Position numbers and translations under genes: made by a program
Notes under the pieces: model-generated
What the model saw: the letters and a program-made list of their open reading frames with translations, nothing else
Database searches by the model: none
What the model was told of the DNA's origin: nothing
Assembly: GCA_016840315.1 (NCBI GenBank)
Contig: JAEOSO010000003.1
Location: 1-39,263, forward strand
Origin: Candidatus Borrarchaeota archaeon
Lineage (GTDB): Archaea; Asgardarchaeota; Sifarchaeia; Borrarchaeales; Borrarchaeaceae
Length of the DNA: 39,263 bases
Direction of reading: 5' to 3'
In this document: piece by piece, positions 27,685 through 37,584 of the stretch
Numbering within the stretch: position 1 is the first letter of the stretch
Layout: each line of letters starts with the position of its first letter

Positions 27685-30015
27685 ATGCGAAGTTCTCTTT
27701 TAGGAATAGGTATCTTAAGTTTTTCACATTTTCTATTGTTTCTTTGGAGATATGAACTTCTGCCTTTTTCTATAGTATGGTGTATTGTTTTAATTTGCTT
27801 AGGTTCTATTATCTTAATAATCGCTGAAATTTTGTGGCAAGACGTTACGAATTTTTTTGGATTGATAACTGCCTCTCATAGATATGCACTAAGCTTCATT
27901 ATTCTCATCGCAATATTAGCTTATCTCACGTTTGTAGGCCCGGGATATATTCATGCAGACGGTATTTCTCATAGTTTTAAAGTATGGTACTTGAGAGAGT
28001 CTTGGCTTAAAGGGAATTTTTATCCTCTTTGGTGTCCCTATTGGTATTCAGGATATCCTTTTTTGGAATTTTATGGACCTCTTTTCTATGTATTTGCCGC
28101 TGTACTTTCCTTGAGTTCAAATTGGATGATTGGTTCAAAATTGGCAATATATCTTGCATGTATAATGTCTTCTTTGGCCATGTATGGCTTAATTTACGTT
28201 GTAACACAAGATAAGTCTGGAAGCATAGTAGGAGGGATAGCATATACCCTTACTTACTATAGATTTCCTTTATTGACTAAATACGGACATCTTGCTAGCA
28301 GTTTAGTGCTACTTTTTATTCCACTCCTATTTTTATTTCTCGAACTGGCCATCAAAAAAGAAAAGCAAGTGTTTGCAATGTTTGCAGGACTTTGCTGGGC
28401 TGGAGTTTTCCTTTCTCATCAAGGAGCTGGATATATGGCTTCTTTGTTAGTATTTTTTTATCTTATTATGTCATGTGCTATAAAATTCAATCTTAAGAAC
28501 ATTACATTGATAGGAACTGTAGGTTTAATCTCTATGGGCGTAGCGTTAGGCATATCTTCCTTCTTTATTATTCCTTACTTTATCAACGGCACAGATGCAA
28601 ATACAGGAATACTTGATCCACATTGGTTAGGATATCCTTTATCCTTACCTTTAATTCTAACAAGAGATTTTATTCATGTTAATCAGCCATTTCCAGTGTA
28701 TGTTGGGAATTCTATATTGATACTCGCTTTCATAGCGGTGATTCTTCGTAGAAATCGTGCTTCCATCATTTATACAGCCTCTCTAGTTTTTTCGTTCTTT
28801 TTGGTTCTTGGTTCAGAACTGTCATTTTATACTAGAATTCCCCTTATTACCAGCCTTGAGTTTCCCTATCGTTTCCTATTATTAGTTTGCTTTGTGGCAT
28901 CAGTATTATCAGGTATTACAGTTGCGTCTCTTAAAGACATTCAAAAACCGATTTCTGGCTATTTAAGAGAATTTATGTCAAATCCTATCCTCAAGAAACG
29001 CATAATAGTTCTATTAATAGTCATTATGATAATTGATTTGTGGCCAGGAACGTTAATTTCTAAAAATAGACCTCAAGAGTGGTTAATTGATGACGACTGG
29101 ATGAAAACATACGAATGGCTTAATCAACAGCCTGGTCCCTATAAAACCCTCAGATTTGGCAACCCCGGTCCAAGTTACGTAGTTTTTGCTTCTGTAGTAG
29201 GAGATGCCCCCGTTTTATATGGTTATTTTAGGCAATCAGCGAATAAAGATTATTTAGAGTTTCTCACTCTATTTACAGAGGAAATTAAATCGTTAGAAAA
29301 TACGCCTCAAAGGGGCCTTCTCAATCCGCTTAAACTTTTAGGAGTCAAATATGTGCCCTTGGATAATACTCTTAGTTATGCTCAATACTTGCATGAATCA
29401 TCACAATTAGAAGTAGTACAGACTTTTGGCAATGTGTCTGTCCTAGAATTTAGTGAATATACCTCTCCAATCATTGTTTCTCAGAATGCTGAAATTCTGT
29501 CGGGGGACAATGAAATCGAGTCTTTTTACAAACATGTTACCGATCCAAACTATGATCCTTCCAAAATGATTTTTCTTAAAGAAAACCAACTTAATAACGC
29601 TAAAGAACTCCCCCTTCAATCGCCTGTAGATTCTATAGGCAGTCCAGACGATTTTAACTATAAAATTTTAAATTTAGATGTCAAAGAAAGCGCCATTTTT
29701 GCAAGAATATATACTTCTGCTCCATCTTTTGTATTTTTCAGTTTCAGTTTCTTTCCTGGCTGGAAAGCCTTTGTTGATGGAAATAAAAGTGAAATTTTAA
29801 TCGCAGAACCCTTTTTCATGTGTTTATACATTGACAAGGGCGGTACGCATACTATATCGCTTAAATATCAACTTAGTACACCTAAAATAATTGGATCAAT
29901 AATTACTTCATTTACTCTTCTGATAGTTTTCTTTGTGATTTTTTGGTCCTATCGACAGGCAATTAGAGAGATAATAGACCAGAGTGCATTCAGAAAATAC
30001 AGAGGACGGAAATGA
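27685..30015 (+). CDS. Large multi-pass membrane protein with C-terminal extracytoplasmic domain (YfhO-like)
   Basis: 776 aa, numerous TM segments; C-terminal SFSFFPGWKAFVDGNKSEILIAEPFFMCLYIDKGGTHTISLKY. Confidence 0.8.
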   Translation: MRSSLLGIGILSFSHFLLFLWRYELLPFSIVWCIVLICLGSIILIIAEILWQDVTNFFGLITASHRYALSFIILIAILAYLTFVGPGYIHADGISHSFKVWYLRESWLKGNFYPLWCPYWYSGYPFLEFYGPLFYVFAAVLSLSSNWMIGSKLAIYLACIMSSLAMYGLIYVVTQDKSGSIVGGIAYTLTYYRFPLLTKYGHLASSLVLLFIPLLFLFLELAIKKEKQVFAMFAGLCWAGVFLSHQGAGYMASLLVFFYLIMSCAIKFNLKNITLIGTVGLISMGVALGISSFFIIPYFINGTDANTGILDPHWLGYPLSLPLILTRDFIHVNQPFPVYVGNSILILAFIAVILRRNRASIIYTASLVFSFFLVLGSELSFYTRIPLITSLEFPYRFLLLVCFVASVLSGITVASLKDIQKPISGYLREFMSNPILKKRIIVLLIVIMIIDLWPGTLISKNRPQEWLIDDDWMKTYEWLNQQPGPYKTLRFGNPGPSYVVFASVVGDAPVLYGYFRQSANKDYLEFLTLFTEEIKSLENTPQRGLLNPLKLLGVKYVPLDNTLSYAQYLHESSQLEVVQTFGNVSVLEFSEYTSPIIVSQNAEILSGDNEIESFYKHVTDPNYDPSKMIFLKENQLNNAKELPLQSPVDSIGSPDDFNYKILNLDVKESAIFARIYTSAPSFVFFSFSFFPGWKAFVDGNKSEILIAEPFFMCLYIDKGGTHTISLKYQLSTPKIIGSIITSFTLLIVFFVIFWSYRQAIREIIDQSAFRKYRGRK

Positions 30016-30016
30016 A

Positions 30017-31108
30017 TTGACTGAGGTTCAAAACAAAGGAAAACTAACTCTCATTACACCAGGTTTCATCTCGCCTTTCAAAGGGATTCATTTAGTCTTC
30101 AGTGCAATTGATGGACTTAATGATGTCCAATATATTGTTGCAGGGTCGGTAAGAAGTGAGCTAAGTGCCCATAAAGCGTACTTGGCTAATATAAAAAAGA
30201 TTGCCCCTTCAAATGTGGAAATAATCGAAAAATTTTTTTCGATTGAAGAATTTCGCGAAATAATTGCATCCAGCGATGTTGTTGTCTTACCCTACTTGGA
30301 TGTATCCCAAAGTGGCTCTGGTATCCTTCATCTATCATTAGGCATTGGAAAACCGATTATTGCTTCAAAAATCGGTGAATTTGTAGAACTTCTAAAAGGA
30401 AACGCGCTATTGGTTGATCCTTTTGACAAGAATGAGTTAAGAATAGCAATCTTAAAAATGAAAGATCAAAAATTGAAACAGTTCTATGAATCTCGTGCAA
30501 GAGAATTAGCTTCTAAAACATCATGGACTAATATCTCTAATGAACATCTCAAAATATATCAGGGTATACTAAAGAAAACGTACAGTCCTATGCGTATTGC
30601 AATTGTTAGTACATTTGGGGAGCGCTGTGGTATAGGTGAATATGCCTCATTTTTAGCAAATGCGGTAGGTCAGCATGATCTTGAAGTTTTGCGAATTAAA
30701 ATACTCAAAGACTGGAAATTTGGCATTACTGTCTTAAAAACTGCAGAAATATTTCGTCCGCATATCGTGCATATACAGTTTGAATACGGTCTGTTCAAAT
30801 GTTTCCCTTTTTTTCAGGTAGGCTCATCTATTTTACTTTTCTATTTATTATCAAAGTTATTCGATACGAAAATAGTAACAACTTTACACACCGTATATAA
30901 CCCACATTATCTATGGCGAAAAAAGTGGAAAAATCTTATTTCAAGAATTACTGGAACGTTTCTGCGAGTATTTTTTATGAAGATAATAACCTCAATATCA
31001 AATCGATTAATAGTTCATACAAAAGAAGCCAAGAAATCACTTGCATACAACAAGAAAGTTTTTGTAGTGCGCCATGGCACTTTGATTGAGAACCCTCAAA
31101 TGGGTTAG
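30017..31108 (+). CDS. GT-B glycosyltransferase with swapped half order (apparent circular permutation or fusion)
   Basis: N-terminal half is a GT4 C-terminal donor domain (TLITPGFISPFKGIHLV...SDVVVLPYLDVSQSGSGILHLSLGIGKPIIAS). C-terminal half is a GT4 N-terminal domain (MRIAIVSTFGERCGIGEYASFLANAV..HIVHIQFEYGLF..LHTVYNP..LIVHTKEAKKSL..VFVVRHGT). TTG at 30017 with upstream GGACGGA preferred over GTG at 29984. Confidence 0.85.
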   Translation: MTEVQNKGKLTLITPGFISPFKGIHLVFSAIDGLNDVQYIVAGSVRSELSAHKAYLANIKKIAPSNVEIIEKFFSIEEFREIIASSDVVVLPYLDVSQSGSGILHLSLGIGKPIIASKIGEFVELLKGNALLVDPFDKNELRIAILKMKDQKLKQFYESRARELASKTSWTNISNEHLKIYQGILKKTYSPMRIAIVSTFGERCGIGEYASFLANAVGQHDLEVLRIKILKDWKFGITVLKTAEIFRPHIVHIQFEYGLFKCFPFFQVGSSILLFYLLSKLFDTKIVTTLHTVYNPHYLWRKKWKNLISRITGTFLRVFFMKIITSISNRLIVHTKEAKKSLAYNKKVFVVRHGTLIENPQMG

Positions 31109-31165
31109 ATCAAAAAGAAATCAAGAATCCTTACTGAAGATAAGGGATTTTGTTAGGTAGTCTTT

Positions 31166-32017
31166 ATGAAAGCCTCAATAATTATTTCAACATACGATAG
31201 GCCAAAAGATGTTATAGACTGTGTCAATAGCATTTTAGATTTTATAGATAACAATTTTGAAATTATCGTTATTGAGGCTTCTCCAGGAACACATACATTT
31301 CACCAGTTGAAAAAACAGTATAAAGGGAATTCACTCGTCAAAATAATTCATTCTAGAAATCCTATTGGACTTTCCAGATCCAGAAATCTCGGAATTCTCC
31401 TCGCTAAGAGAGAAATTGTTGTTTTTATTGATGATGATTGCATTGCATGCCCTGATTGGCTTCAAAATCTTTTAGGTGCATTTAAAGAAAATAACACAGG
31501 TGTCGTAGGTGGAAGAGCTGTGTCCCTATTTATGGGACATAGTGTTCCTAAATGGTTAAACAATCGATTGACTCCAGCATTAGGCATCTCTCATTACTCA
31601 AAAGAAAGACAAGCAGTTTCCTATGTACTTGGATGCAATTTCGCAGTTCGGAGAAATTTATTTGGTAAACTTGGTATGTTTAGAGAAGACTTAGGACGCA
31701 GAGGAAAACTACTCTTATCGAATGAAGAGGTTGAAATTTGTAAACGTTTTAAAGAGGCTGGATATCTTGTCATATATACCCCAAAAGCAATAGTAAAGCA
31801 CAAAATATATCCTTCGAGGTTGAAAAGGTGGTACTTCTTCAACCGATTCTTTTATGGAGGCTTAAGCGAGGGCATTATGTACAATTTTGGAATTAAAAAT
31901 CTGTTTTTTACAGTAAAAGAATTCTTAAAGACTCTTGTATTTTTCTTTAGAAACCCAAATATGTTCTCTTTGTGCTCAATACTTGAAAAAGTAGGTTTAA
32001 TCGTAAGTATCATCTAA
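31166..32017 (+). CDS. GT2-family (GT-A) glycosyltransferase
   Basis: KASIIISTYDRPKDVIDCVNSI, GLSRSRNLGILLAKREIVVFIDDDCIACPDWL, VVGGRAV. Confidence 0.95.
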   Translation: MKASIIISTYDRPKDVIDCVNSILDFIDNNFEIIVIEASPGTHTFHQLKKQYKGNSLVKIIHSRNPIGLSRSRNLGILLAKREIVVFIDDDCIACPDWLQNLLGAFKENNTGVVGGRAVSLFMGHSVPKWLNNRLTPALGISHYSKERQAVSYVLGCNFAVRRNLFGKLGMFREDLGRRGKLLLSNEEVEICKRFKEAGYLVIYTPKAIVKHKIYPSRLKRWYFFNRFFYGGLSEGIMYNFGIKNLFFTVKEFLKTLVFFFRNPNMFSLCSILEKVGLIVSII

Positions 32018-32033
32018 CAAGTTTTCCCTTATC

Positions 32034-33281
32034 TCATTTTAATAGATTTTCGTAAATTTCTAGAATCTTTTGAGCAATTAAACTCCAGCTGTATTCTTTT
32101 ATCACTTTTCGTTTTCCATTTTTACACATTTGAGCATACATTTCCTCATCACGTGCAAGACTCAATATGCGATCTTTTAGAGCCGAAATATCTCCAAATT
32201 TTACTAAAAACCCGTCACTGCCATCATTTATTATTTCTCGCATAGCAGGTATATCGGCACCAATTACAGGCTTACCTGCAGCCCATGCCTCAAGATAAAC
32301 AATACCTAGTGACTCTTCTATAGAAGGCATTGCCATTAAGTCTGAGCCATTAAGAGCATCGATTTTATCTTTTTCAGAGAGTACTCCCAAGTAGCACGCA
32401 ACTGAAGTATTCTTACTCAAAGACGATAGAAATGCAGTAACTTGATTTGTTCCATAGCTTGTACTTCGCGGCCCAGCAAAAAATAACCTAATGTTGTCAT
32501 TGGTTTTTATTGCTTCTTGTACGGCTTTATAGAGATGGATTATTCCTTTTCTTGGATCTAAGCGACCCAGAAACAATATCACGAACGCATCTTCATCGAG
32601 ACCATATTTTTCTCTAAATTCTTTTCTGTTTCCCCTTTCATATTTTTTTACATCGACCCCAAATCCTACTTGAGTGATCTGGTCTGCTGGAACACCTATT
32701 TTTCTATAAAATCGTGCTTCTATTGTAGTGTGTGCAAGGATCTCCGAATGTTTAAGGACACTATGAAATCGGAGGTGTGTATATGCAGGATTATGAAGGT
32801 GAAAGCCTGGTGTTATAACCAAGGGAATTCTGTGTGCTTTTGATGCGATATATGCGTAAAATGTATGGCTACCCAAGATGTTTACTACGTGAATTATTTC
32901 AAAATTCGCCCCGTAGGTCAGCAATTTCTTAAATAATTTCGGAGAAAATGGGTTTTGGATACATCCGCCAATTACATTGCAAATTGGTTTTCTCTGGAAA
33001 TTATCTTTGTTCAAAAGATGCCGAAATGGATACAAAACTTTGTCGATTCCATTAAAGTAAAAAAGTGGATAATAAAACACAGGTACGCCGTTTCTGTATT
33101 TAATCTCTTCATGGATTATATTATTTTTCTTCAGATGCATTGTAGGAAGATCTAAAGCATTGGATGTGAATACTACAGTCTTATTACCTCGTTTTTTCAT
33201 TTCTTTTGCTACTACCTCTGTATAAACCTCACTTCCACCTATATGTGGATAAAATAGGGGCGTAACGTATATTATGTTCAT
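32034..33281 (-). CDS. GT4-family glycosyltransferase
   Basis: YPHIGGSEVYTEVVAKEM, FVILFLGRLDPRKGIIHLYKAV, LMAMPSIEESLGIVYLEAWAAGKPVIGADI. Confidence 0.95.
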   Translation of the reverse strand: MNIIYVTPLFYPHIGGSEVYTEVVAKEMKKRGNKTVVFTSNALDLPTMHLKKNNIIHEEIKYRNGVPVFYYPLFYFNGIDKVLYPFRHLLNKDNFQRKPICNVIGGCIQNPFSPKLFKKLLTYGANFEIIHVVNILGSHTFYAYIASKAHRIPLVITPGFHLHNPAYTHLRFHSVLKHSEILAHTTIEARFYRKIGVPADQITQVGFGVDVKKYERGNRKEFREKYGLDEDAFVILFLGRLDPRKGIIHLYKAVQEAIKTNDNIRLFFAGPRSTSYGTNQVTAFLSSLSKNTSVACYLGVLSEKDKIDALNGSDLMAMPSIEESLGIVYLEAWAAGKPVIGADIPAMREIINDGSDGFLVKFGDISALKDRILSLARDEEMYAQMCKNGKRKVIKEYSWSLIAQKILEIYENLLK

Positions 33282-33377
33282 ACTGAATCAATTTTTGTTA
33301 AGTAGTTTTTATTTAAAAGATTTCCATAAGAAAAATAAGGCGATTAAATCCAAATACTAAGTTGTCTCAACTTATGG

Positions 33378-34604
33378 ATGGCTAAAAAAGTGAAGATCTG
33401 CTATTTAGCGTTCTCAGAAAAATTTCTTGCACCTGATGGAGGTTTTCGTCATATTTATAGCGTTTGTTCTCAATTAACAAAACAAGGTGATGAAATTCAT
33501 TTATTTACTAAAGGTTTAGGAAAAAATATTCAAAATAAAAGAGTATTGTCGATTAGTGATGGCAGATTTTATGTATATCAAGTAGATTTTCCAATTTCTC
33601 CCTTTTTTATTGGTATTCTCTCTTTTCTTAAAGGATTTCCTAGACTTGTTATCACTTTAATTAAAACAATAAAGCAAGAAAAAATAGAAATTATCCACCA
33701 ACGATTTTGGATTCCAATTGGAGCAGGAATATTTGTTGCAAAGCTGTTAGGCATCCCATATATTCTAGATGTAAACGCACCTTTTGTTGAAGAGGTTTTC
33801 TACAAAAAAAGAGTTAGCTGGCTATATAAACTTTGGAGAAAAGCCGTATTCAAGGCGGCAGATGCTATTATCACTACCACTACTGTTTTGCGTAATATAG
33901 TCGCAAGAGACACAAAAAAGGAAAAAATCTTGGTTGTTAGACAAGGTGTAGATCTAAATACTTTCAAATCAAATCCGTCTCTCGAAAAAAAATTAAAAGA
34001 GAAATACAAACTTGACTCTAAGTTAATAATTCTCTTTGTAGGAGCCTTTCGACCTTGGCAAGGAGTTGCAGATCTGATTAAAACAAGTCCTTATGTTTTA
34101 GAACAATTTCCAAATGCCCGATTTCTTTTTGTTGGTGGAACTAAAAAAGGCATTGCCTTCGCTAAGCAACTTGGTACATCCCTGAAAATTGATTCCTCAC
34201 TGGTTTTTACTGGACCTGTGAATTTTTCCGAGATTCCATCATACATAGCACTCTCTGATGTTACAGTTGCTCCATTTAATTTAGAGGATTATCCTCCGTT
34301 AAAAGAACTGGGTTTTTGGTGGGGACCTATAAAAATTTTCGAATATGCGTATCTTGGAAAACCTATTGTTACAATAGGCGCTGGCGAACTTCCTTTTTAT
34401 GTGCCTAATAATGTTGCTGGGCTGCTTTATAGATCAGGAAATGTTCAAGAACTTGCTGAAAAAATTAAAATGCTTTTAAGGGATGTAAATTTAAGAAACG
34501 TCTTAGGAACTACGGGAAAACAGCGTGTTGAAAGAAACTTTACATGGCAACGCGCCGCACAACTAACTCGAACCCTCTACCACACTTTACTTCACAAAAA
34601 GTAG
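33378..34604 (+). CDS. GT4-family glycosyltransferase
   Basis: VRQGVDLNTFKSN, LIILFVGAFRPWQGVADLIK, VTVAPFNLEDYPPLKELGFWWGPIKIFEYAYLGKPIVT. Confidence 0.94.
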   Translation: MAKKVKICYLAFSEKFLAPDGGFRHIYSVCSQLTKQGDEIHLFTKGLGKNIQNKRVLSISDGRFYVYQVDFPISPFFIGILSFLKGFPRLVITLIKTIKQEKIEIIHQRFWIPIGAGIFVAKLLGIPYILDVNAPFVEEVFYKKRVSWLYKLWRKAVFKAADAIITTTTVLRNIVARDTKKEKILVVRQGVDLNTFKSNPSLEKKLKEKYKLDSKLIILFVGAFRPWQGVADLIKTSPYVLEQFPNARFLFVGGTKKGIAFAKQLGTSLKIDSSLVFTGPVNFSEIPSYIALSDVTVAPFNLEDYPPLKELGFWWGPIKIFEYAYLGKPIVTIGAGELPFYVPNNVAGLLYRSGNVQELAEKIKMLLRDVNLRNVLGTTGKQRVERNFTWQRAAQLTRTLYHTLLHKK

Positions 34605-34634
34605 TTATCCGAAAACTCAATTGTTGAGATGTCT

Positions 34635-36173
34635 CTATTCGTTGGTCGCTTTGTATCCTAATATCCTTAAAATTAGATTTGTATAAGGGATATTGCTTTC
34701 AATTAGCATCTTATAATCTATCTCTTCCAAGGCGTTAAGATATCTGATACCAACAAAGAACACGCCTCCTGCAATTGCAAAGAAGAGCAGTAACAGGGGA
34801 ATGGTAGTGATTGCTACCACGTATTTCAAAGAATAAACAGCCAACCCCGTTATAGATCCTGCTAGAAGATATTTTCCAAGAACACCGGCGGGAAAATCCA
34901 AGTGTATATGTTTTCGAAGCATCGAATACTCAAAAACAAGTACAATGTACCATGAAACTTGTGTTGCAATGATTGCACCAATAATCCCATATGGTGGTAT
35001 CAAAAGCAAATATAATAGTATCTTAACCACTGAAATAATCTTACCGTAAATCAAAATCTCAGTTTTTTCCATAGTAACTGCTACCATTCCAATAGCGCCC
35101 TGCCATTTGTTCGAAGCAATTAGGAAAAAACTTAATTGAAATGCGAGTAGAGCTGGCAGATATTTCGGATCATAAATGACTGATATAATGTCTTGTGCAA
35201 CGATTATGCCAACAATTCCCGTCGGGATTGCAGCGATCATTGTAAACTTCACATTTTGTCTAAATACTTGATTTAAGGCTTTAGTGCCGCCTGATGTGTA
35301 TGCTTCAGCCGCCGCCGCTACGATTAGACCTACAATCATTGCAGGAACAAAATGAATGAAAGTATATGCAACGCCATAGGCGAATCTAAAGTAGCCTACT
35401 TCCTCAATACTCCTAAAGATTGTCAAAAAGTAGATCGCCGAAACATAAGAAAGTATAAAATCTCCTAAGGCTATGACAAACATTGATAGACTGTATCTCC
35501 AAAAACGATATCCAAGAATTCTCTCTGTGAAAGTAGTTAATCGTTCTTGGACATATTCTCTACGGATTAATGCATAACTTCCTTTAACGAGACATGCGGC
35601 ATAGGTCATGACTACTCCTAAAATGACGATTTCTGCGAGTCCTAACCTTAAAATCAAAATAACACTGAGTCCCGAAAGTGTTAGAGCCGAAACAAAAATA
35701 TTTGCACTGTTCAGAAATTTCTGCTTGAAATTGGCTATTAATACGGTATCCAAAGCACCGACTATTGTTGCTGGAACTAGGGATAATGAATAAACTCGAA
35801 TTAAACCTATAGCAGTAGGGATGTTAAGGAATATCGCAATATTCTCTGCAAAAAGAAGGAGTATCACAGTTACAACTCCCGCAAGTCCTACCTGAATAAG
35901 TGCTACTTGACGAAACATTCGCCTCTCTTTTTCTCTTTCTTTCTTTACACGTAGTTCTGGTAAGAATCTATTTAGGGCAGAACTCATGCCCAGCGAAATA
36001 AAAGGAGATGCAAGCCCAGCTATGGCAAATAAAATTGCGTAGATTCCGTATTCCAAAGGTGTTAGAAGTCTAATAATAAGGACGCTTGTAACAATAGCAA
36101 TCATTGAGCTGCCTATTTGTCCTAAAAAATTGAATATAATGCCTTTTATCGATCTTTCTACCAGTCCTGCCAT
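34635..36173 (-). CDS. Wzx/MATE-like polysaccharide flippase
   Basis: FNFLGQIGSSMIAIVTSVLIIRLLTPLEYGIYAILFAIAGLASPFISLGMSSALNRFLPE, many TM helices, YDPKYLPALLAFQLSFFLIASN. Confidence 0.93.
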   Translation of the reverse strand: MAGLVERSIKGIIFNFLGQIGSSMIAIVTSVLIIRLLTPLEYGIYAILFAIAGLASPFISLGMSSALNRFLPELRVKKEREKERRMFRQVALIQVGLAGVVTVILLLFAENIAIFLNIPTAIGLIRVYSLSLVPATIVGALDTVLIANFKQKFLNSANIFVSALTLSGLSVILILRLGLAEIVILGVVMTYAACLVKGSYALIRREYVQERLTTFTERILGYRFWRYSLSMFVIALGDFILSYVSAIYFLTIFRSIEEVGYFRFAYGVAYTFIHFVPAMIVGLIVAAAAEAYTSGGTKALNQVFRQNVKFTMIAAIPTGIVGIIVAQDIISVIYDPKYLPALLAFQLSFFLIASNKWQGAIGMVAVTMEKTEILIYGKIISVVKILLYLLLIPPYGIIGAIIATQVSWYIVLVFEYSMLRKHIHLDFPAGVLGKYLLAGSITGLAVYSLKYVVAITTIPLLLLFFAIAGGVFFVGIRYLNALEEIDYKMLIESNIPYTNLILRILGYKATNE

Positions 36174-36357
36174 TTAGAGCGCGTCCTTTGATCGTACTAA
36201 CTTCTTTTTTTTTGTAAAAGACATGATGACTGTTATGTTTAACTTGTGTTTTCATAAACTCATAATTACGAAATGCGTTATCACCGTTTTTCAGGACTAA
36301 ATTTAACAAAAAAATAAAAAAGTTGTGCCTTCTTCAGCATAATCACTAGGCAATTAG

Positions 36358-37584
36358 GTGTATTGTGTGAGAATTGCATTAGTAGCGGACTCCTATTATC
36401 CGTATATTGGAGGAATTCAACGTTATATAGATGAGTTAGCTAATATATTTTCTGAGCGGCATGAAGTTCACATTATTACCCAATATGTTCCAGGCTATTC
36501 TGAGACCGAACTTCGCAACAACATCACCATTCATCGCATAAAACCTCTAGTTAATGCAGAAACTGCACCACTTAGTGTTTTAAGAAACTATCCTCAACTT
36601 TCAGAATACTTTCGAGAACTTAACTTAGATATTATTCACACAAATAATCATTGTTCTTTAAGCGTGATAAAAGCCGCAAAGGCCTCTAAGATTCCAGTTA
36701 TTTACTGTGTGCATGGATATGGACTTTTATGTCCTAAACATTCCTTTATAAGAAATAATGGCACACTTTGTGACGGTTTTAGTAGTTTTGCTTGTTTTCG
36801 TTTTTGCAATTATAGAACTATCCATGATTTACTCATTGTTAACGATTATAGAAAGCGAAACAAATTGATCAAGTCTTCAGACTACATAATTGCCCCTTCT
36901 AAACAAGTTTCTCAATTGTTTGAAGCTGAGAAAAACAATTTATCAGTAATCTACCATGGAGTAAATACAAAACGGTTTTTTCCTGTTCGAAGTGAGCCTT
37001 TTAAACAGAAATATGATTTAGATGAATATATCTTGGTTGTTGCTCGACTGATTCCAGAAAAAGGCGTTGAATATGCAATTCGAGCTATTAAAGAAATGAA
37101 TTCAAAGTTGGTAATCATTGGTGACTATGATCTCTTTCAAAGAACACAAAGGAATCCCTATGGAAACAAATTATTTCGTTTAGTAAAATCTTTAGGAATA
37201 CAACACAAAGTCTTATTTTTACAATTTCAGGATCATTGTGAGTTAATTAAAGCCCTTTCTGGTGCCTCGGCTACTTTGATTCCATCAGTGTGGCGTGAGC
37301 CATTTGGTTTAATTGCGTTAGAATCTCTTGCTTGTGAGACACCTGCAATCATTACACAAGTCTGTGGGGTTGCAGAAACCTTTGATGATACTGTTGGACG
37401 AATTATCAAGGAAGGCGCCATAGAAAGCATCGTTGATGCATTCCATAAAGTCTTTCCAAATTCCAAAGAAATGGGCAAAAGGGGGAGAATTAAAGTAGAA
37501 AACGAATTAACATGGAATCACGCCGCAGTTAAAACCCTTTCACTCTATGAAAGAGCGTCAAATCAAAATTCCTATAAGGCATAA
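36358..37584 (+). CDS. GT4-family glycosyltransferase
   Basis: ADSYYPYIGGIQRYIDELANIF, YHGVNTKRFFPV, ILVVARLIPEKGVEYAIRAI, ATLIPSVWREPFGLIALESLACETPAIIT. Start GTG or nearby. Confidence 0.95.
   Translation: MYCVRIALVADSYYPYIGGIQRYIDELANIFSERHEVHIITQYVPGYSETELRNNITIHRIKPLVNAETAPLSVLRNYPQLSEYFRELNLDIIHTNNHCSLSVIKAAKASKIPVIYCVHGYGLLCPKHSFIRNNGTLCDGFSSFACFRFCNYRTIHDLLIVNDYRKRNKLIKSSDYIIAPSKQVSQLFEAEKNNLSVIYHGVNTKRFFPVRSEPFKQKYDLDEYILVVARLIPEKGVEYAIRAIKEMNSKLVIIGDYDLFQRTQRNPYGNKLFRLVKSLGIQHKVLFLQFQDHCELIKALSGASATLIPSVWREPFGLIALESLACETPAIITQVCGVAETFDDTVGRIIKEGAIESIVDAFHKVFPNSKEMGKRGRIKVENELTWNHAAVKTLSLYERASNQNSYKA

Noticed and set aside
34616-34628. CTCAA-TTG-TTGAG hairpin between convergent genes
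   Set aside because: Only 5 bp; too weak to call a terminator with confidence.
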